64,000 bases of DNA, from NCBI RefSeq assembly GCF_900105255.1, contig NZ_LT629763.1, positions 1,240,001-1,304,000 on the forward strand, read 5' to 3'. Source of the DNA: Halopseudomonas sabulinigri. GTDB taxonomy: Bacteria; Pseudomonadota; Gammaproteobacteria; Pseudomonadales; Pseudomonadaceae. Of the stretch, positions 1-8,672 are shown piece by piece. The position numbers and the translations under genes are program-made. A model generated the notes under the pieces. The model was not told the origin of the DNA and did no database searches. It saw only the letters and a program-made list of their open reading frames with translations. Within the stretch, counting starts at the first letter, position 1, and each line of letters begins with the position of its first letter.

Positions 1-2
1 AT

Positions 3-2783
3 GCCGCAGCGCAGGTAAACTATTTTGCTCGCCTAGGTATTACCCACCTGTACCTGTCCCCTATTCTGCAAGCGAGGGCCGGCTCGACACACGGCTACGA
101 TGTAGTGGACCCAACCTGCGTAAGCCGGGAACTGGGTGGCGAAGCGGCGTTGCAGCGCTTGGTATCGGCCCTGCGAGCCAAACAGATGGGTCTTATTGTC
201 GACATCGTACCCAACCACATGCACGTTGCCGACAGCGCCAACCTGTGGTGGCAGGATGTGCTGGAATGGGGCCCCGCCAGCAGGTGGGCTAACTACTTCG
301 ACATCGATTGGCAAAGCCCCAGTAACGAGCTGCGCGGCAAGGTTCTGATACCCGTGCTGGATGGCGATCTCGAGCAGGTAATCCGGCAGCAGCAACTGCA
401 ACTGCACTTCAGCCCAGAGAAAGGCCGATTTCATGTGAAGTATTTCGACCATCACCTGCCGCTGTGCCCAGTCAGTTATGCCCAAATTCTGCAGGGGTGC
501 GAAGAGCCACAGCTCGTAGGTTTAGGTGAAGCCTTTGTTGCCTTGGAAGGCCAGCAGGATGCGTACATAGAAGCTTCGAGGCTTAGTCACGCGCTGGCTA
601 CAAGCTGCCAGCAGCCTTTCGTGCTAAAGACGATAAGAGACCGAGTTGCTACCTACAATGCCGACACTGGCGCAGCGCGCGACAGCACTCAACGTCTGCT
701 GGCTGACCAGCACTATTGGTTGAACGACTGGCGATCTGCGCAGAAGCTCATCAACTGGCGGCGCTTTTTTGATATCAATCAACTTGGTGCTCTCCGTGTG
801 GAGGACGGTGAGGTATTTGAAGCAACCCACGCCAAAATCTTCGAACTGATAGAGCGTGGGCTGATTGATGGCGTACGAGTCGATCATATCGACGGCCTGG
901 CCGATCCAGCACATTACTGTCGGCGGTTGCGTCGGCGGCTAGACCGGCTGCAGCAGAACCGTCCCGCAGATCTGCCCTGGCACAATCTTCCTATTTATGT
1001 GGAGAAAATCCTCGCTTCAGACGAAACCCTGCCAAAGGCGTGGCCGGTGGAAGGCACCACCGGCTACGAGTTTATGAATGAGGTCTCGTTGTTGCTGCAC
1101 GATCCTGATGGTGCTCATACCCTTCGTCAATTATGGAAGGACTGTACCGGGCGCTCGGGCGACTTTTTGCATGAGGTGCATCAGGCACGCGCTTTTCTTC
1201 TCGATACCGCCCTGCAGGCCGACTTCGACAAGGTGGCACGGTCGCTGTCGAAGCTGGCAAACAACGTCCATGCGCGGCAGCAATACAAGCTGGATGATAT
1301 TCGGCGCGTACTGCGCGAGATCCTGCTGCAATTTCCCGTCTATCGCCTGTACGCCGGTAGTTGCGGGCGTTCGCCCGAAGATGAGGAAGTTATGCGGCAG
1401 GTGGTAGAAGCTGCAAGGGAAGCGTTGGCTGAAGCTGACTGGCCGCTGCTGGAACAAATGGACCATTGGCTAGGCGGCCAGCCGCTCTACAATAATCCCC
1501 CCGGCCCGCTACGAAAGCTGCATCGCGAAGTGCTTACGCGCTTTCACCAGCTCACCGCACCGCTGGCGGCAAAAGCGGTAGAAGATACCGCGTTTTACCG
1601 CCACGCCGTATCGCTGTCGCGCAACGATGTGGGGTTTGATCCTGAACATCTTGCTATGCCAGTGACGCAGTTTCATGAACACTGTCAGCGCCGCGCGCAA
1701 CAACACCCACTGTCCATGCTTACCACCGCTACGCACGACAATAAGCGCGGTGAAGATCTGCGGGCACGCCTGGCCGTAATCAGTGGCAGCGCAGACTGGT
1801 ACGCCAGCAACATCAAAAGCTGGATGCAGCAGGCGGCGCCTTTGCGGCGCAAATGCGGAGACCAGGAAGCGCCCGCGCCGCACGATGAGGTCGCGCTTTA
1901 TCAGATGTTGCTTGGCGGCTGGCCACTGCATGGTAGCGAGATGAATGAGTTTCTTCCTCGCCTGCAGCAATGGCAGCAAAAGGCGTTGCGCGAAGCCAAG
2001 CTGCAAAGCAGTTGGTGGCGCCCCAACGAGGAATACGAGCGCGCGTGCGCCGACTTTGTCGCCAGGCTACTTGATAACCCCGAACATCAAGCGCTGCGGC
2101 AATCAATCGAAAGCGCAGCCTTGGCGCTCGCGCCCGCCGGCGCGCTGAACAGTCTGGCTCAGACCCTCTTGCGCCTGACCACCCCAGGCATTCCCGACCT
2201 CTATCAGGGCTGTGAACTCTGGGACTTCAGTTTCGTTGATCCAGACAACCGCCGGCCGGTCGACTTCACCCTCAGGGCTACTGCCTTGGGCGGCGTTGAT
2301 GATCCAAAAGCACTGCTAGAAAACTGGCGCGACGGCAAGATCAAACAGTGGTTGATTGCTACCGTACTGCAACATCGCCTGGGCCGTAGCAAGCTCTACC
2401 GCGAAGGTAGATATCTCCCGCTTGCGGTGCACGGCGAGCAAGCCGAACACCTGATTGCCTTTGCTCGGGCGCGGGAGAGCGAATACGACGTGGTCGTGGC
2501 ACCGCGTCTACCACTACCCCTGCTTGATGGCGCGCATCTCCCACTAATACCCGCCGGTTCGTGGGGCGATACCTGGATTGAACTGCCCCCGTGCCTGCCC
2601 GAGAACGCCCTATTGCAAAGCCTGTTCTGTAATACCGACTTTGCCGCCCGAGGACGAAAGCTACCGGCGCAGGTTCTGCTTGAGAGGTTCCCGGTACAGG
2701 TGCTTTGTCTCAATGGCGCACCTGCGCAGTACTACAACGAGCAATCTTCCCTAGAAAAACCACCGAAGGAGGTAGTGCAATGA
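3..2783 (+). CDS. treY: Maltooligosyl trehalose synthase, 5'-truncated by the window edge
   Basis: TreY rearranges the reducing-end alpha-1,4 bond of maltooligosaccharides to an alpha,alpha-1,1 bond, giving maltooligosyl trehalose, which TreZ then cleaves to trehalose. The frame is open from base 3, and in-frame coding before the first internal ATG/GTG codons (LGITHLYLSP, then THGYDVVDP) is classic TreY N-terminus, so only a short start is missing; 926 residues are visible. GH13 landmarks include IVPNHMH, GVRVDHIDGLADP with the nucleophile Asp, the acid/base region IYVEKIL, TATHDNKRGED and TPGIPDLYQGCELWDFS. The stop overlaps the next start by 4 bases (ATGA), so translation is probably coupled. 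treZ and related genes would be expected upstream, outside the window. Confidence 0.96.
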   Translation, partial: AAAQVNYFARLGITHLYLSPILQARAGSTHGYDVVDPTCVSRELGGEAALQRLVSALRAKQMGLIVDIVPNHMHVADSANLWWQDVLEWGPASRWANYFDIDWQSPSNELRGKVLIPVLDGDLEQVIRQQQLQLHFSPEKGRFHVKYFDHHLPLCPVSYAQILQGCEEPQLVGLGEAFVALEGQQDAYIEASRLSHALATSCQQPFVLKTIRDRVATYNADTGAARDSTQRLLADQHYWLNDWRSAQKLINWRRFFDINQLGALRVEDGEVFEATHAKIFELIERGLIDGVRVDHIDGLADPAHYCRRLRRRLDRLQQNRPADLPWHNLPIYVEKILASDETLPKAWPVEGTTGYEFMNEVSLLLHDPDGAHTLRQLWKDCTGRSGDFLHEVHQARAFLLDTALQADFDKVARSLSKLANNVHARQQYKLDDIRRVLREILLQFPVYRLYAGSCGRSPEDEEVMRQVVEAAREALAEADWPLLEQMDHWLGGQPLYNNPPGPLRKLHREVLTRFHQLTAPLAAKAVEDTAFYRHAVSLSRNDVGFDPEHLAMPVTQFHEHCQRRAQQHPLSMLTTATHDNKRGEDLRARLAVISGSADWYASNIKSWMQQAAPLRRKCGDQEAPAPHDEVALYQMLLGGWPLHGSEMNEFLPRLQQWQQKALREAKLQSSWWRPNEEYERACADFVARLLDNPEHQALRQSIESAALALAPAGALNSLAQTLLRLTTPGIPDLYQGCELWDFSFVDPDNRRPVDFTLRATALGGVDDPKALLENWRDGKIKQWLIATVLQHRLGRSKLYREGRYLPLAVHGEQAEHLIAFARARESEYDVVVAPRLPLPLLDGAHLPLIPAGSWGDTWIELPPCLPENALLQSLFCNTDFAARGRKLPAQVLLERFPVQVLCLNGAPAQYYNEQSSLEKPPKEVVQ

Positions 2784-3184
2784 GCGACTATGAAAAACGC
2801 GTACGCGAACTCGCCTATCAGATCTGGGAAAGCGAGGGTAAGCCTGAGGGACAACGCGAGCGCCATTGGCAAATGGCCTGCGAGCTTATGGAAACCTCTC
2901 AGGACGGTGAGCTATCCCCTGCGGCGCCCAAGCCGACCGCGCAAAATCGGGCTCGCAAGGTCAATCCTGCGCCCAAGGCCGACGAAACCCAGCTGGAAAA
3001 GCCGGCGCTATTGGGCAAGCCCAAGGCTGCCAGGAAACCGGCGAACAAGGCGCCTGCGAGTGAAACGCAAACCGCGGTCTCTCCCAAGAGCAAGCCTACA
3101 GCCAAGCCGCCGACAAAAACGGCTAGGAAAACCGGTAAATCGGCCACGCCCAAAACTGCCGCAGCGCAGAAGGACAAGCCATGA
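2780..3184 (+). CDS. DUF2934 domain protein with Lys/Ala/Pro-rich tail
   Basis: A 134-residue protein whose N-terminus (about residues 2-40: YEKRVRELAYQIWESEGKP, then RHWQMACELM) matches the DUF2934 family found in many proteobacteria. The rest is low complexity, rich in Lys, Ala, Pro and Thr, and probably disordered and basic. The ATG at 2780 was chosen because it overlaps the treY stop, has a strong GAAGGAGG ribosome site just before it, and places the DUF2934 motif at the extreme N-terminus. Its own stop overlaps the glgX start by 4 bases, so it is locked into the treY-glgX operon. Its function is unknown; a regulatory or scaffold role in glucan metabolism is only inference. Confidence 0.85.
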   Translation: MSDYEKRVRELAYQIWESEGKPEGQRERHWQMACELMETSQDGELSPAAPKPTAQNRARKVNPAPKADETQLEKPALLGKPKAARKPANKAPASETQTAVSPKSKPTAKPPTKTARKTGKSATPKTAAAQKDKP

Positions 3185-5334
3185 GCTCAAAGACCAAGGG
3201 AGCCGCTGAGCAATTTGCTAAACGCAACTCCCGTGTCACCGAAGGCCGCCGTTTCCCACTCGGCGCCACCTGGGACGGTTTGGGCGTCAACTTCGCCCTG
3301 TTCTCTGCGCATGCCACACGCGTAGAGCTTTGTCTGTTCGACAGCACCGGCGAGGTGGAGCTTGAGCGTATCGCCCTACCCGAGCACACCAATGAGATCT
3401 GGCATGGCTACCTACCCGATGCGCATCCTGGGCTGGTGTACGGGTACCGGGTTTATGGTCCTTATGAGCCCGAGGCGGGTCACCGATTCAACCCCAACAA
3501 GCTGTTGATTGATCCCTATGCCAAGCAGCTGGTCGGCCGGCTTCGCTGGTCACCGGCATTGTTCGGCTACACCATAGGCTCGCCGGATGCCGACCTGAGC
3601 TTTGACGAACGTGACAGCGCTCCTTTTGTGCCCAAGGCCAAGGTCATAGATCCTGCGTTCACCTGGCCGGAGCACCACCGGCCGAAGACACCATGGAGTG
3701 ACACGGTAATTTACGAGGCACACCTACGCGGTATAAGCATGCGCCATCCACAGGTGCCCGACGAGTTGCGCGGTACCTGCGCAGGCTTGGTAAGCCCGGC
3801 CCTGCTACAGCATATTCGCACGCTGGGGGTATCCAGCATCGAGCTCTTGCCTACCCACGCTTTTGTCGACGACCAACACCTGCTGGAGCGGGATCTGAGT
3901 AATTACTGGGGCTACAACAGCATCGGCTTCTTTGCACCGCACCCGGCCTACCTCGCCAGCGGAAAAGTCAATGAATTCAAGGAAATGGTAGCGCGATTAC
4001 ACAACGCCAATCTGGAAGTCATCCTCGATGTGGTCTACAACCACACGGCCGAAGGCAACGAACTTGGACCCACTCTTTCCATGCGCGGCATCGATAACAC
4101 CAGCTACTACCGCCTCATGCCCGATGAGCCGCGCTACTACATCAACGATTCCGGCACCGGTAATACCCTGGACATGGCGCACCCTTGCGTGCTGCAGATG
4201 GTTACTGACTCCTTGCGTTACTGGGCAACGGAAATGCAGGTCGATGGGTTCCGGTTCGACCTCGCCACCATCCTCGGACGCTCCACCGACGGTTTCGATG
4301 AGCGGCACGCGTTCCTGGTTTCATGCCGGCAGGACCCGGTCCTGAGCCATCTCAAACTCATTGCCGAGCCGTGGGACTGCGGCCCTGGTGGTTACCAGGT
4401 AGGCGGCTTCCCCCCCGGCTGGTCGGAATGGAATGATCGTTTCCGCGATAACATGCGCGCTTATTGGCGCGGCGATGAAGGACAGCTACCCGAGCTTGCC
4501 AGACGCCTCACCGCCTCTGGCGACCTGTTCGATCAACGCGGCCGCCGGCCCTATGCCTCGATCAACTTCATCACCTCGCATGACGGTTATACCCTGCGTG
4601 ACCTGGTCAGCTATGAAGAGAAGCACAATGAGGCCAATGGTGAAGACAACAACGATGGCCACGATCACAACCTGAGTTGCAATTACGGCGCTGAGGGCGG
4701 AACCGACGATCAGTCGATCCGCGAAACCCGTCTGCAGCAGATGCGCAACCTGCTGAGCAGCCTGTTGCTCTCACAAGGAACGCCCATGCTGCTGGCTGGC
4801 GACGAGTTTGGTCGCACCCAGGGCGGCAATAACAATGCCTATTGTCAGAATAACGAAATTGGCTGGATCGACTGGCAGCTTTCCGACGAAGGCGCTGGCC
4901 TGCTTTCTTTCACCCGGCGGCTGTTGAGTTTGCGCCGCGCCTACCCCATTTTGCGCCGGGGTCGCTTTCTGGTGGGTGAATACAACGAGGAGCTGGATGT
5001 ACTCGACGTGGCCTGGTTAAGGCCCGATGGAGAACCCATGCAACCGGAAAATTGGGATGATCCTAATGCTCGCACCCTGGGTGTGCTCTTTGACGGCCGT
5101 GCGCAACCCACCGGCTTACCTCGCAGTGGCGAGGACGCCACCGTGCTGCTGCTATTCAATGCTCATCACGATGTCGTGGAATTTCATCTGCCCGAAGTCG
5201 CCGGTGGGCAGGAGTGGATCTGTCTGCTCGACACCGCTCGCCCGGAACTGACCCACGGCGAAAGCCATACGCCCACCACTACTTATCCTCTGCCAGGGCG
5301 CAGCCTGATGTTGTTTGAGCTATTGCGCGTTTAG
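3181..5334 (+). CDS. glgX: Glycogen debranching enzyme GlgX
   Basis: A 717-residue GH13 isoamylase-type enzyme that hydrolyses alpha-1,6 branches of phosphorylase-trimmed glycogen and releases short maltooligosaccharides, which are TreY substrates. An N-terminal CBM48-like domain (GATWDGLGVNFALFSAHA) precedes the catalytic barrel with VIYEAHLRG, DVVYNHTAEG, VDGFRFDLATILGR, LIAEPWDCGPGGYQVG and FITSHDGYTLRDLVSY. Length is normal for GlgX (about 650-720). The ATG at 3181 overlaps the stop of the DUF2934 gene. A perfect 11-bp inverted repeat 11 bases after the stop probably ends the transcript. Confidence 0.97.
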   Translation: MSSKTKGAAEQFAKRNSRVTEGRRFPLGATWDGLGVNFALFSAHATRVELCLFDSTGEVELERIALPEHTNEIWHGYLPDAHPGLVYGYRVYGPYEPEAGHRFNPNKLLIDPYAKQLVGRLRWSPALFGYTIGSPDADLSFDERDSAPFVPKAKVIDPAFTWPEHHRPKTPWSDTVIYEAHLRGISMRHPQVPDELRGTCAGLVSPALLQHIRTLGVSSIELLPTHAFVDDQHLLERDLSNYWGYNSIGFFAPHPAYLASGKVNEFKEMVARLHNANLEVILDVVYNHTAEGNELGPTLSMRGIDNTSYYRLMPDEPRYYINDSGTGNTLDMAHPCVLQMVTDSLRYWATEMQVDGFRFDLATILGRSTDGFDERHAFLVSCRQDPVLSHLKLIAEPWDCGPGGYQVGGFPPGWSEWNDRFRDNMRAYWRGDEGQLPELARRLTASGDLFDQRGRRPYASINFITSHDGYTLRDLVSYEEKHNEANGEDNNDGHDHNLSCNYGAEGGTDDQSIRETRLQQMRNLLSSLLLSQGTPMLLAGDEFGRTQGGNNNAYCQNNEIGWIDWQLSDEGAGLLSFTRRLLSLRRAYPILRRGRFLVGEYNEELDVLDVAWLRPDGEPMQPENWDDPNARTLGVLFDGRAQPTGLPRSGEDATVLLLFNAHHDVVEFHLPEVAGGQEWICLLDTARPELTHGESHTPTTTYPLPGRSLMLFELLRV

Positions 5335-5345
5335 AAACCACCCAG

Positions 5346-5376
5346 AGCCGAGCGATACGGGATACATCGCTCGGCT
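5346..5376 (+). terminator. Hairpin downstream of glgX
   Basis: A perfect 11-bp stem (5346-5356 with 5366-5376) around a 9-base loop lies just after the glgX stop. No run of T follows, so it may be a Rho-independent terminator of poor quality or a 3'-end stabilising hairpin. Confidence 0.6.
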
Positions 5377-5515
5377 TGAAACCTTCGCTGCGCGCCTATC
5401 ACTGCGGCGTTTAGTCAGACTTTCATCTTGCATGGATTTGGCGTGACTTAGCGGGTGACGCTGCAATTACCAACTGCAAGCGTAGCCTCTCCCATAGGCG
5501 CGCATCTAAAAAGTA

Positions 5516-5543
5516 GAACTTGCGTCCCATTGTGCGGGTCACA
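5516..5543 (+). promoter_or_regulatory. AlgU/RpoE-like promoter for the EEP-clsB-ybhN operon
   Basis: GAACTT at 5516-5521, 17 bases, then TCACA at 5539-5543. This fits the envelope-stress sigma pattern GAACTT-N16/17-TCnnA. It lies 93 bases before the chosen start at 5636. The assignment is inference from the motif. Confidence 0.45.
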
Positions 5544-5635
5544 AGATCAACCAGTGACCAAATGCACCAACCCGAACCTGGCAAGAATAGGTGGTTGACG
5601 ATGATCGACAGCCGCGCCAGGGCACAGGAGCAAGC

Positions 5636-6439
5636 ATGGCGCGAGAGCACAAGCCGGTGAGCGATAAAGCAGAAGGCGCGCAGCAGAATGCACCGGAGAA
5701 AGTGAATTCATTGCACATCCTTACCGTGAATACCCACAAAGGTTTCAACTGGCTGAACCGGAAATACATTCTGCCGGAATTGCGGGATGCAGTGCGCACT
5801 TTGTCAACCGACATAGTTTTTTTGCAGGAAGTGTTGGGAGTGCATGAAGGCCATGCCGCGCGCCTGCTTGATTGGGCTAGCGCGCCTCAGTATGAGTTTC
5901 TCGCCGACAGCATGTGGGCCGACTACGCCTATGGCCGCAATGCGGTCTACCCCGAGGGCCATCATGGCAACGCGTTGTTGTCCAAATTTCCCATCCTTCG
6001 CCACGAGAACCTGGACGTATCAGTGAGCGGTCATGAAGAGCGCGGCCTATTGCACTCAGTGTTGGACGTTCCAGGCCAACCTGAAGTCCATGCCATTTGT
6101 GTACATCTGGGTCTGCAGGAAAGTCATCGTAGCGCACAGTTGAAATTGCTTTGCGAATTGCTCGACCGGCTGCCTCCCGAGGAGCCGGTGATAGTGGCTG
6201 GCGATTTTAATGACTGGCGCCGCCGCGCCGATGCTCAACTCGCTGGGAGCGGTTTGCGCGAGGTCTTCGTGCAAACCCATGGCGAGCCAGCCCGTACGTT
6301 TCCAGCGCGCTGGCCGGTGTTGTGCCTCGACCGGGTGTACGTACGCAATGCCTCAGGCATAAACGCGCAGGCACATCGGCGCCGACCTTGGTCACATCTT
6401 TCAGATCACATTCCATTGTCTGTAGAGGTATTGCTATGA
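5636..6439 (+). CDS. Endonuclease/exonuclease/phosphatase family protein (YbhP-like)
   Basis: A 267-residue member of the EEP superfamily (DNase I, sphingomyelinase and phosphatase fold). Visible landmarks are LTVNTHKGFN, FLQEV, the metal/phosphate motif VIVAGDFNDWRRR, LDRVYV and the terminal SDHIPLS catalytic His/Asp motif. The ATG at 5636 has AGGAG 5 bases upstream, better than the GTG at 5591. Its stop overlaps the clsB start. The order EEP protein, ClsB, YbhN matches the E. coli ybhP-ybhO-ybhN cluster, which suggests a membrane phospholipid role, but the substrate is unknown. Confidence 0.85.
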   Translation: MAREHKPVSDKAEGAQQNAPEKVNSLHILTVNTHKGFNWLNRKYILPELRDAVRTLSTDIVFLQEVLGVHEGHAARLLDWASAPQYEFLADSMWADYAYGRNAVYPEGHHGNALLSKFPILRHENLDVSVSGHEERGLLHSVLDVPGQPEVHAICVHLGLQESHRSAQLKLLCELLDRLPPEEPVIVAGDFNDWRRRADAQLAGSGLREVFVQTHGEPARTFPARWPVLCLDRVYVRNASGINAQAHRRRPWSHLSDHIPLSVEVLL

Positions 6440-7671
6440 AGCCGGTTTGGCGCGAAGGAAATGACGTAGAGCTGCTGATTAACGGAGAAGCCTTTTACCC
6501 GGCGGTGTTCGAGGCCATTCGTCAGGCCAGGCAGGAGGTGCTGCTGGAGACCTTCATCATCTTTGACGATGATGTAGGCCAGGAGCTCAAGAGCGCCCTT
6601 ATCGAGGCTGCAAATAACGGTGCCCACGTCGAAGTGATGGTCGACGGTTACGGCACCGCCGAGATCGGCGACGATTACCTTGCGGAGCTGGCCAGCGCTG
6701 GCGTTACCGTTCATATGTTCGATCCGCGCCCACGAATCCTTGGCTATCGCACCAATCTTTTCCGACGACTGCATCGCAAGATTGTGGTGATCGATGGCAC
6801 TGAAGCCTTTGTCGGTGGCATCAATTTCAGCTGCGATCATCTGGCCGCCTTCGGCCCCAAGACCAAGCAGGATTATGCGGTCCGCGTACGCGGTCCAATC
6901 GTCGCCGACATACATGAGACCAGCTCTAAGCTATTTGAGCAGGCGCCCGGCAACGAGGCGCGCTTGAAGGTTGCGCCACCTCATCAGCAAAGGCGTAGCG
7001 GTACGGCCAGCATTCAGCTGGCCGTGCGTGACAATGACCACCACAAGAGTGATATCGAGAAGGAGTATTTAAAGGCCATCCGTTCCGCCAGCCGACGCAT
7101 CGTCATAGCCAATGCCTACTTTTATCCCGGTTATCGGTTACTACGAGAGTTGCGCCGCGCCGCTCGGCGAGGGGTAAAGGTGACACTGATTTTGCAGGGC
7201 GAACCAGACATGCCCTGGGTGCGAGCAGCAGGTCAGTTACTGTATGGTTATTTGATCAAGGATGGCATTGTTATTCACGAATACTGCCGACGCCCGTTGC
7301 ACGGCAAGGTCGCCTTGGTGGACAGCGAATGGTCTACCGTAGGCTCCAGCAACCTCGACCCTCTGAGCCTTTCACTCAACCTTGAAGCCAATCTGAACAT
7401 TCGTGATGCTGCGTTCAATCAGCAGCTATACAAACACCTCGAAGAACTAGCGGCTGCGCAGTGCCAGGAAATTACGCATGAGAAAGCTCAGCGTGGCTAC
7501 TGGTGGCGCGCCCCGCTATCTTACCTGGGTTATCATTTCACCCGACACTTTCCTTCACTAGTAGGCTTTCTGCCGGCACACACGCCGCGTCTGAAACCGG
7601 CTCTGCCGTTGGAAGCCGAGCGCGAGGGCGACCTCACCACGCTCGAGCTTGAACAGGAGAAAGCCCAATGA
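6436..7671 (+). CDS. clsB: Cardiolipin synthase B (phospholipase D family)
   Basis: A 411-residue protein with two HKD motifs: H113-x-K115-x4-D120 (LHRKIVVIDG) and H289-x-K291-x4-D296 (LHGKVALVDS), each followed by the usual GGxN or GSSNLD segment. The family transfers phosphatidyl groups to make cardiolipin; E. coli ClsB (YbhO) also uses phosphatidylethanolamine-type donors. The ATG at 6436 overlaps the preceding stop by 4 bases, and the stop overlaps the next start likewise, so three genes are tightly coupled. No N-terminal membrane anchor is seen, as expected for ClsB rather than ClsA. Confidence 0.93.
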   Translation: MKPVWREGNDVELLINGEAFYPAVFEAIRQARQEVLLETFIIFDDDVGQELKSALIEAANNGAHVEVMVDGYGTAEIGDDYLAELASAGVTVHMFDPRPRILGYRTNLFRRLHRKIVVIDGTEAFVGGINFSCDHLAAFGPKTKQDYAVRVRGPIVADIHETSSKLFEQAPGNEARLKVAPPHQQRRSGTASIQLAVRDNDHHKSDIEKEYLKAIRSASRRIVIANAYFYPGYRLLRELRRAARRGVKVTLILQGEPDMPWVRAAGQLLYGYLIKDGIVIHEYCRRPLHGKVALVDSEWSTVGSSNLDPLSLSLNLEANLNIRDAAFNQQLYKHLEELAAAQCQEITHEKAQRGYWWRAPLSYLGYHFTRHFPSLVGFLPAHTPRLKPALPLEAEREGDLTTLELEQEKAQ

Positions 7672-8672
7672 CCGAAGAGGCAGAGCAACAACGCCATGCC
7701 AAAGCCTGGAAATTGGCTCGTCGGTTGCTGACACTGGCTTTCTTCATCCTGATTCCAACCCTGCTATACATACAAATGAAAGATATGGACTGGGGTGAAC
7801 TGCTGCGTGCATTGCGCGGCTTCCCCCCCACTACTATAGGCCTGTGTGTATTGGTGGCGTTGGCAAGCTATCTTGTCTATGCCAGTTATGATTTGCTGGG
7901 GCGTCTTTATACCCGGCACGGCATACCGGTAGTGAAAGTTCTGACTATTACCTTCGTTTGTTACGTGTTCACGCTCAACCTGAGCGCGCTAGTTGGCGGC
8001 ATTGCGTTGCGCTACCGACTGTATTCACGGGAAGGTCTTTCTGCTGCGACTACCACGCGCATTCTGAGCTTGAGCTTAGTCACCAATTGGGGCGGGTACC
8101 TGCTCTTGGCGGGCTCAATCTTTGCATTTGGCCTGCTGCATCTGCCCGAGAGCTGGAAGATTGGCGATACCGGCTTGCAGATCGTGGGGGTGGTCATGCT
8201 GCTCTTGGGTGTGGCCTACCTTGCAGCCTGCGCGTTTTCCAAGCGACGCAGCTGGACTCTACGCGGGCATGAGATCGAGTTGCCCCCCATACGACTGGCG
8301 CTGATGCAGATGGTGTTAGGAGCATTGAATTGGTCGCTCATGGGCCTGCTTATCTACCTGCTGCTGCCCGAAGAAGCCTTTTACCCAACGGTACTAGGCA
8401 TACTGCTGATCAGCAGCGTGGCGGGTGTTATCACGCATATTCCAGGCGGGCTGGGTGTACTGGAGACCGTCTTTATTACGCTGTTGCAGCATGAATTTGC
8501 CAAGAGCGAAATACTGGCTGCGCTGATTGGTTATCGAGCCATCTATTTTCTCATGCCCCTGGCCGTGGCGGCTGTGATCTATCTGGTTTTGGAGCGCCGG
8601 GCCGGCAGGTCCGGCGACTCCAAGGCAAGCTCGTCAGGCGTCCCGCCCCGGGCGGAGCACCAGGGTTCCTAA
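7668..8672 (+). CDS. ybhN: YbhN-family inner-membrane protein (LPG synthase TM region, UPF0104)
   Basis: A 334-residue polytopic membrane protein with multiple hydrophobic segments and the family's hallmark near [18 protein letters not shown]. It resembles the flippase-like membrane portion of lysylphosphatidylglycerol synthase (PF03706) without the aminoacyl-transfer domain. It is coupled to clsB by an ATGA overlap. A role in lipid translocation is inference from the fold family and the clsB operon. The last 39 bases overlap the 3' end of the convergent glgB gene. Confidence 0.88.
   Translation: MTEEAEQQRHAKAWKLARRLLTLAFFILIPTLLYIQMKDMDWGELLRALRGFPPTTIGLCVLVALASYLVYASYDLLGRLYTRHGIPVVKVLTITFVCYVFTLNLSALVGGIALRYRLYSREGLSAATTTRILSLSLVTNWGGYLLLAGSIFAFGLLHLPESWKIGDTGLQIVGVVMLLLGVAYLAACAFSKRRSWTLRGHEIELPPIRLALMQMVLGALNWSLMGLLIYLLLPEEAFYPTVLGILLISSVAGVITHIPGGLGVLETVFITLLQHEFAKSEILAALIGYRAIYFLMPLAVAAVIYLVLERRAGRSGDSKASSSGVPPRAEHQGS

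Larger units (their letters stand above)
5335..5635. other. Intergenic region between glgX and the EEP-clsB-ybhN operon
   Basis: Roughly 300 bases without a gene. It holds the glgX hairpin (5346-5376) and an ECF-sigma-like promoter (5516-5543). An in-frame GTG at 5591 could extend the next gene by 15 codons but lacks a good ribosome site. Confidence 0.6.
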
